The position numbers and the translations under genes were made by a program. This document shows, piece after piece, positions 61,640 to 64,000 of a stretch of 64,000 bases of DNA (the first letter of the stretch is position 1; each line of letters starts with the position of its first letter). This stretch comes from Clostridia bacterium (GTDB taxonomy: Bacteria; Bacillota; Clostridia; TANB77; UBA1234), in contig JAFYBZ010000022.1 of the NCBI GenBank assembly GCA_017539905.1, forward strand, positions 1 to 64,000, in the 5' to 3' direction. The notes under the pieces are model-generated. The model made no database searches, was not told the origin of the DNA, and was given only the letters and a program-made list of their open reading frames with translations.

Positions 61640-62857
61640 ATGTTATCTGAAGAAATCAAAAAAGATTTTCCAGTAATAAATAATAATGATATAGCATATT
61701 TAGATAGTGCTGCAACATCTCAAAAGCCGCAGTCTGTAATTGATGCAGAAAAAGAGTATTATGAGACATTTAACAGCAATCCTCATAGAGGAGCGTATTC
61801 GTTATCTATAAAAGCTACTGAAGCTTATGAGAATGCAAGAGAAAAAGTTGCCAAATTTATTAATGCTGAAAATCCATATCAAATTATTTTCTCTAAAAAT
61901 GCAACTGAAAGTCTTAATCTCGTTGCGCATTCATACGGACTTACTAACATTAAAGAAAATGATGAAATAGTATTATCTATAATGGAACATCACTCTAATC
62001 TTGTGCCTTGGCAATTTGTTGCAAAAACTAAGAATGCAGTTTTGAATTACATGTATATTAATGACAACTATGAACTAAGTGATGAAGAAATAGAAAGTAA
62101 GATTACTAGCAAAACAAAAGTAGTAGGTATCACATATATATCAAATGTAACTGGTACAATTAATAATGTTAAAAAAGTAATTGAAGTAGCCCACTCAAAT
62201 GGTGCAGTAGTTGTTTTAGATGCATCACAAGCTGTTTCACATATTAAAATAGATGTTCAAGAATTAGATGCGGACTTTGTAATATTCTCAGGCCATAAGA
62301 TGTATGCTCCAATGGGCATAGGTGTTTTATATGGTAAGAAAGAACTTTTAAATAAAATGACTCCATTTTTAATGGGTGGAGATATGATAGAGTACGTCTA
62401 TGAACAAGATACAACATTTGCTACTTTACCAAACAAATTTGAAGCAGGTACTCAAAATGTTGGAGCTGCTGTTGGACTTTCAAAAGCAATAGACTATATT
62501 GAAAGTATTGGATTTGAAAATATTAAAACTATAGAAAACGATTTAAGAGATTATGCAGTACAAAGCTTAGCAAAACTAGATTTTATTGAACTATATATGA
62601 CACCAAATAGAGAAAATCATGCTGGAGTAATTTCATTTAATATTAAAGGAGTTCATCCACATGATGTAGCTTCAATATTAGATATGAATGGAGTATGTAT
62701 ACGCTCGGGAAATCACTGCGCACAACCACTAATGAGATTTCTAAATATCGACTCAACATGCCGCATCTCATTTGCAATATACAACACAAAATCAGACATA
62801 GATAAACTTATTGAAGCTTTAAAGAAGACATATGAGAAATTTAAAATGTATATATAG
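61640..62857 (+). CDS. sufS: Cysteine desulfurase SufS
   Basis: 405-aa PLP enzyme that takes sulfur from cysteine for Fe-S assembly. The start YLDSAATSQKPQSVID, MEHHSNLVPWQ, the PLP lysine in FSGHKMYAPMGIGVLYG and the catalytic Cys in RSGNHCAQPLMRF are all present; the Cys loop is of the group II (SufS) type. GGAGG precedes ATG 61640. Followed, after a palindromic repeat, by its partner sufU. Confidence 0.97.
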   Translation: MLSEEIKKDFPVINNNDIAYLDSAATSQKPQSVIDAEKEYYETFNSNPHRGAYSLSIKATEAYENAREKVAKFINAENPYQIIFSKNATESLNLVAHSYGLTNIKENDEIVLSIMEHHSNLVPWQFVAKTKNAVLNYMYINDNYELSDEEIESKITSKTKVVGITYISNVTGTINNVKKVIEVAHSNGAVVVLDASQAVSHIKIDVQELDADFVIFSGHKMYAPMGIGVLYGKKELLNKMTPFLMGGDMIEYVYEQDTTFATLPNKFEAGTQNVGAAVGLSKAIDYIESIGFENIKTIENDLRDYAVQSLAKLDFIELYMTPNRENHAGVISFNIKGVHPHDVASILDMNGVCIRSGNHCAQPLMRFLNIDSTCRISFAIYNTKSDIDKLIEALKKTYEKFKMYI

Positions 62858-62858
62858 A

Positions 62859-62927
62859 GCAATGCGCTTAGAGCGAGTGTGGTTTTGTTCGTTGCGAACA
62901 AAATCCACCGAGTTCGTACAGCATTGC
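62859..62927. repeat. Palindromic repeat, family R1, copy 2
   Basis: The arms GCAATGC...GTGTGGTTTTGTTCG and CGAACAAAATCCACCGA...GCATTGC form a 33-bp imperfect stem. The core is shared with 10821-10896. It lies between sufS and sufU, inside the operon. Confidence 0.85.
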
Positions 62928-62953
62928 GATAGGTATTATGAAAGGAATTAATT

Positions 62954-63397
62954 ATGGAAGACTTATATAATGATCTTATAATGGAACACAGTATGAATTC
63001 GCCTTATAAAAAAGATTTATCATGTTGCTCCATGTGTGCCATGGGTCATAATCCAAACTGTGGCGATGAAATCAAAATTGAGATAAAATTAAGTGAAGAT
63101 AAGAAAAGAATAGAAGACATGTCATTTACTGGTCATGGTTGTGCTATATCTCAAGCATCAACATCAATAATGATTGAAACACTAATAGGTAAAACAGTCG
63201 ATGAAGCCCTTGAGATAATCAAAACATATATTGCAATGATAAAAAGAGAAGAAACTGATCCTGAGCAACTTAAAAAGATTGAAGACGCTATAGCATTCAA
63301 AAACATATCTAATATGCCTGCTCGTGTTAAATGTGCATTACTTGCATGGCATACTTTAGAAGATATGTTAAATGAGAATAAAACTAAGGAGGAATAA
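62954..63397 (+). CDS. sufU: SufU-type Fe-S assembly sulfur-transfer protein
   Basis: 147 aa, IscU fold with the SufU insertion. The three zinc-binding cysteines are in HNPNCGDEI, GHGCAISQASTSIM and ARVKCALLAWHTL. In Firmicutes SufU receives persulfide sulfur from SufS and passes it to SufBCD. An additional cysteine cluster (CCSMC) lies just before the first ligand. AAAGGAA precedes ATG 62954. Confidence 0.95.
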   Translation: MEDLYNDLIMEHSMNSPYKKDLSCCSMCAMGHNPNCGDEIKIEIKLSEDKKRIEDMSFTGHGCAISQASTSIMIETLIGKTVDEALEIIKTYIAMIKREETDPEQLKKIEDAIAFKNISNMPARVKCALLAWHTLEDMLNENKTKEE

Positions 63398-63398
63398 T

Positions 63399-63593
63399 AT
63401 GATTACTTGTACAGCAATAACATTTATTATTTTGTTTTTTGTAACAAGAAGCAAGAAAAAGAAGATTGAAGCAGAAAATGAGCAATTAAAGGCAGAGATA
63501 GCTAGACTAAATCATATAATTGAAGAAATGAAAAATGGTAGTTTGCCTGAAAATGAGCCTACACCAGCTCCAAATCCAGAGCCTATTCAATAA
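63399..63593 (+). CDS. 64-aa membrane-anchored coiled-coil peptide
   Basis: An N-terminal hydrophobic helix (ITCTAITFIILFFVT) is followed by a basic patch, a short coiled coil (EAENEQLKAEIARLNHIIEEM) and a Pro/Glu tail. ATG 63399 has AAGGAGGAA inside the end of sufU. It probably is the last gene of the suf transcript. Family not recognised. Confidence 0.75.
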   Translation: MITCTAITFIILFFVTRSKKKKIEAENEQLKAEIARLNHIIEEMKNGSLPENEPTPAPNPEPIQ

Positions 63594-63599
63594 TGTTAC

Positions 63600-63628
63600 T
63601 TGATATTTTATGTCAACTATGATATAAT
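63600..63628 (+). promoter_or_regulatory. Promoter of the last gene
   Basis: TTGATA (63600-63605), 17-bp spacer, TATAAT (63623-63628), followed by a leader of about 50 bases. Confidence 0.8.
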
Positions 63629-63684
63629 ACCCAAAAATAACCCTAGTATTCCTTAAAACATAATTATAGAAAAGGAGAATCAGT

Positions 63685-64000
63685 ATGGGTAATAAAGAAA
63701 GTACACGGGATTTTTTGAAAAAAGAATTCGGATCTAGTATCAAGACTTTTTTACATGTATTTTACTGGTTAATTCTTGGAACTGCTGTTATAATACTTGT
63801 TTTTCGTGTTTCCGGATTTGAAGCGAATTCTGAAGAATCAACTATTCCGTCATGTTCTGTAGTCGCAGAGTATACCAATGGTGGAGAACTTGTCGAAGAT
63901 CACTTAGAAGTAGAAAATGACTCCTACAAAATCGTTTATGACGAGGGCACGCCAGTGAGCATCTGTATTACTGTTGGTACAGGAACGGATGAAGGCCCCA
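63685..64000 (+). CDS. Unknown membrane-anchored protein (3' end outside window)
   Basis: At least 105 residues: a short cytoplasmic head, one membrane helix (FYWLILGTAVIILVF, residues about 27-41), then an extracytoplasmic part (NSEESTIPSCSVVAEYTNGG). AAAGGAG precedes ATG 63685. Codon use is richer in G and C at third positions than the neighbours (GTC, TCC, ATC, GGC, ACG). Codon 8 is CGG in frame zero, and a +1 shift would stop three codons later, so this gene reads through CGG. Family not recognised. Confidence 0.7.
   Translation, partial: MGNKESTRDFLKKEFGSSIKTFLHVFYWLILGTAVIILVFRVSGFEANSEESTIPSCSVVAEYTNGGELVEDHLEVENDSYKIVYDEGTPVSICITVGTGTDEGP

Noticed and set aside
1..64000. CRISPR array, prophage, intact insertion sequence or rRNA operon
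   Set aside because: No regularly spaced repeats, phage structural genes, transposase frames or rRNA sequence were seen.

Overview
The window is an AT-rich stretch of a monoderm bacterial chromosome that looks like an uncultured member of the Clostridia (Firmicutes). The evidence is the strong AGGAGG-type ribosome binding sites, the TTGACA-N17-TATAAT promoters, frequent TTG starts, and the set of XerD, ScpA, CdaA/GdpP, CarD, DivIVA-like, FemAB, MscL, SufU and TmcAL proteins. Almost everything is core housekeeping sequence on the + strand. There is no prophage, CRISPR array, rRNA operon or intact insertion sequence. The intergenic spaces hold several families of long palindromic repeats.

Layout. 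1-5.4 kb: end of a surface protein, then recN, recA, recX, a purine nucleoside phosphorylase and scpA. 5.4-10.7 kb: rho, lspA, rluD, glgA, rluB and a tRNA-Cys on the minus strand. 10.9-19.9 kb: a TGS-domain nucleoside kinase, a frameshifted RNHCP zinc protein, a diadenylate cyclase cluster, YqeG phosphatase, prepilin peptidase, a frameshifted M24 peptidase, FemAB, an alanine racemase-like gene and a DUF1189 protein. 19.9-25.3 kb: tmcAL (minus), a frameshifted rnhA, xerD, a hydrolase and asnS. 25.4-38.3 kb: sugar transferase, O-antigen ligase-like protein, hisS, a cation antiporter, a frameshifted ATP-grasp gene, pgi, two tandem membrane proteins, a GH15 glucoamylase, ispH and radA. 38.4-43.9 kb: carD, a MacB-like transporter cluster and mscL (minus). 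44-52 kb: a DUF951 gene, gdpP, rplI, dnaB, prfB (classic programmed frameshift), a DUF402 gene and lepA. 52-57 kb: a transglycosylase, a large amidase, a DivIVA-like protein and a zinc-ribbon membrane protein. 57-64 kb: a GC-rich orphan small gene, a DtxR-like regulator, the sufCBDSU operon and the start of an unknown membrane protein.

Main discovery candidate. Four unrelated genes (RNHCP protein, M24 peptidase, RNase HI, sugar-transfer ATP-grasp protein) are each split by exactly one +1 frameshift, and in all four the shift lies at a zero-frame CGG codon. Dropping the C and reading the next GGN as glycine restores a full-length conserved protein each time. Reading the window by eye, I found no other zero-frame CGG in any recognisable gene, although CGG is common out of frame. 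The only two others lie near the 5' ends of two unrecognised genes with GC-richer codon use. This suggests that CGG is an unassigned or extremely slow codon here and acts as a general +1 frameshift signal, in addition to the known prfB site.

Other points of note are a set of dispersed hairpin repeats (four families), a 201-bp imperfect palindrome, SOS-like boxes before recN, and a cysteine-tailed DtxR-like regulator with a candidate operator heading the suf operon.
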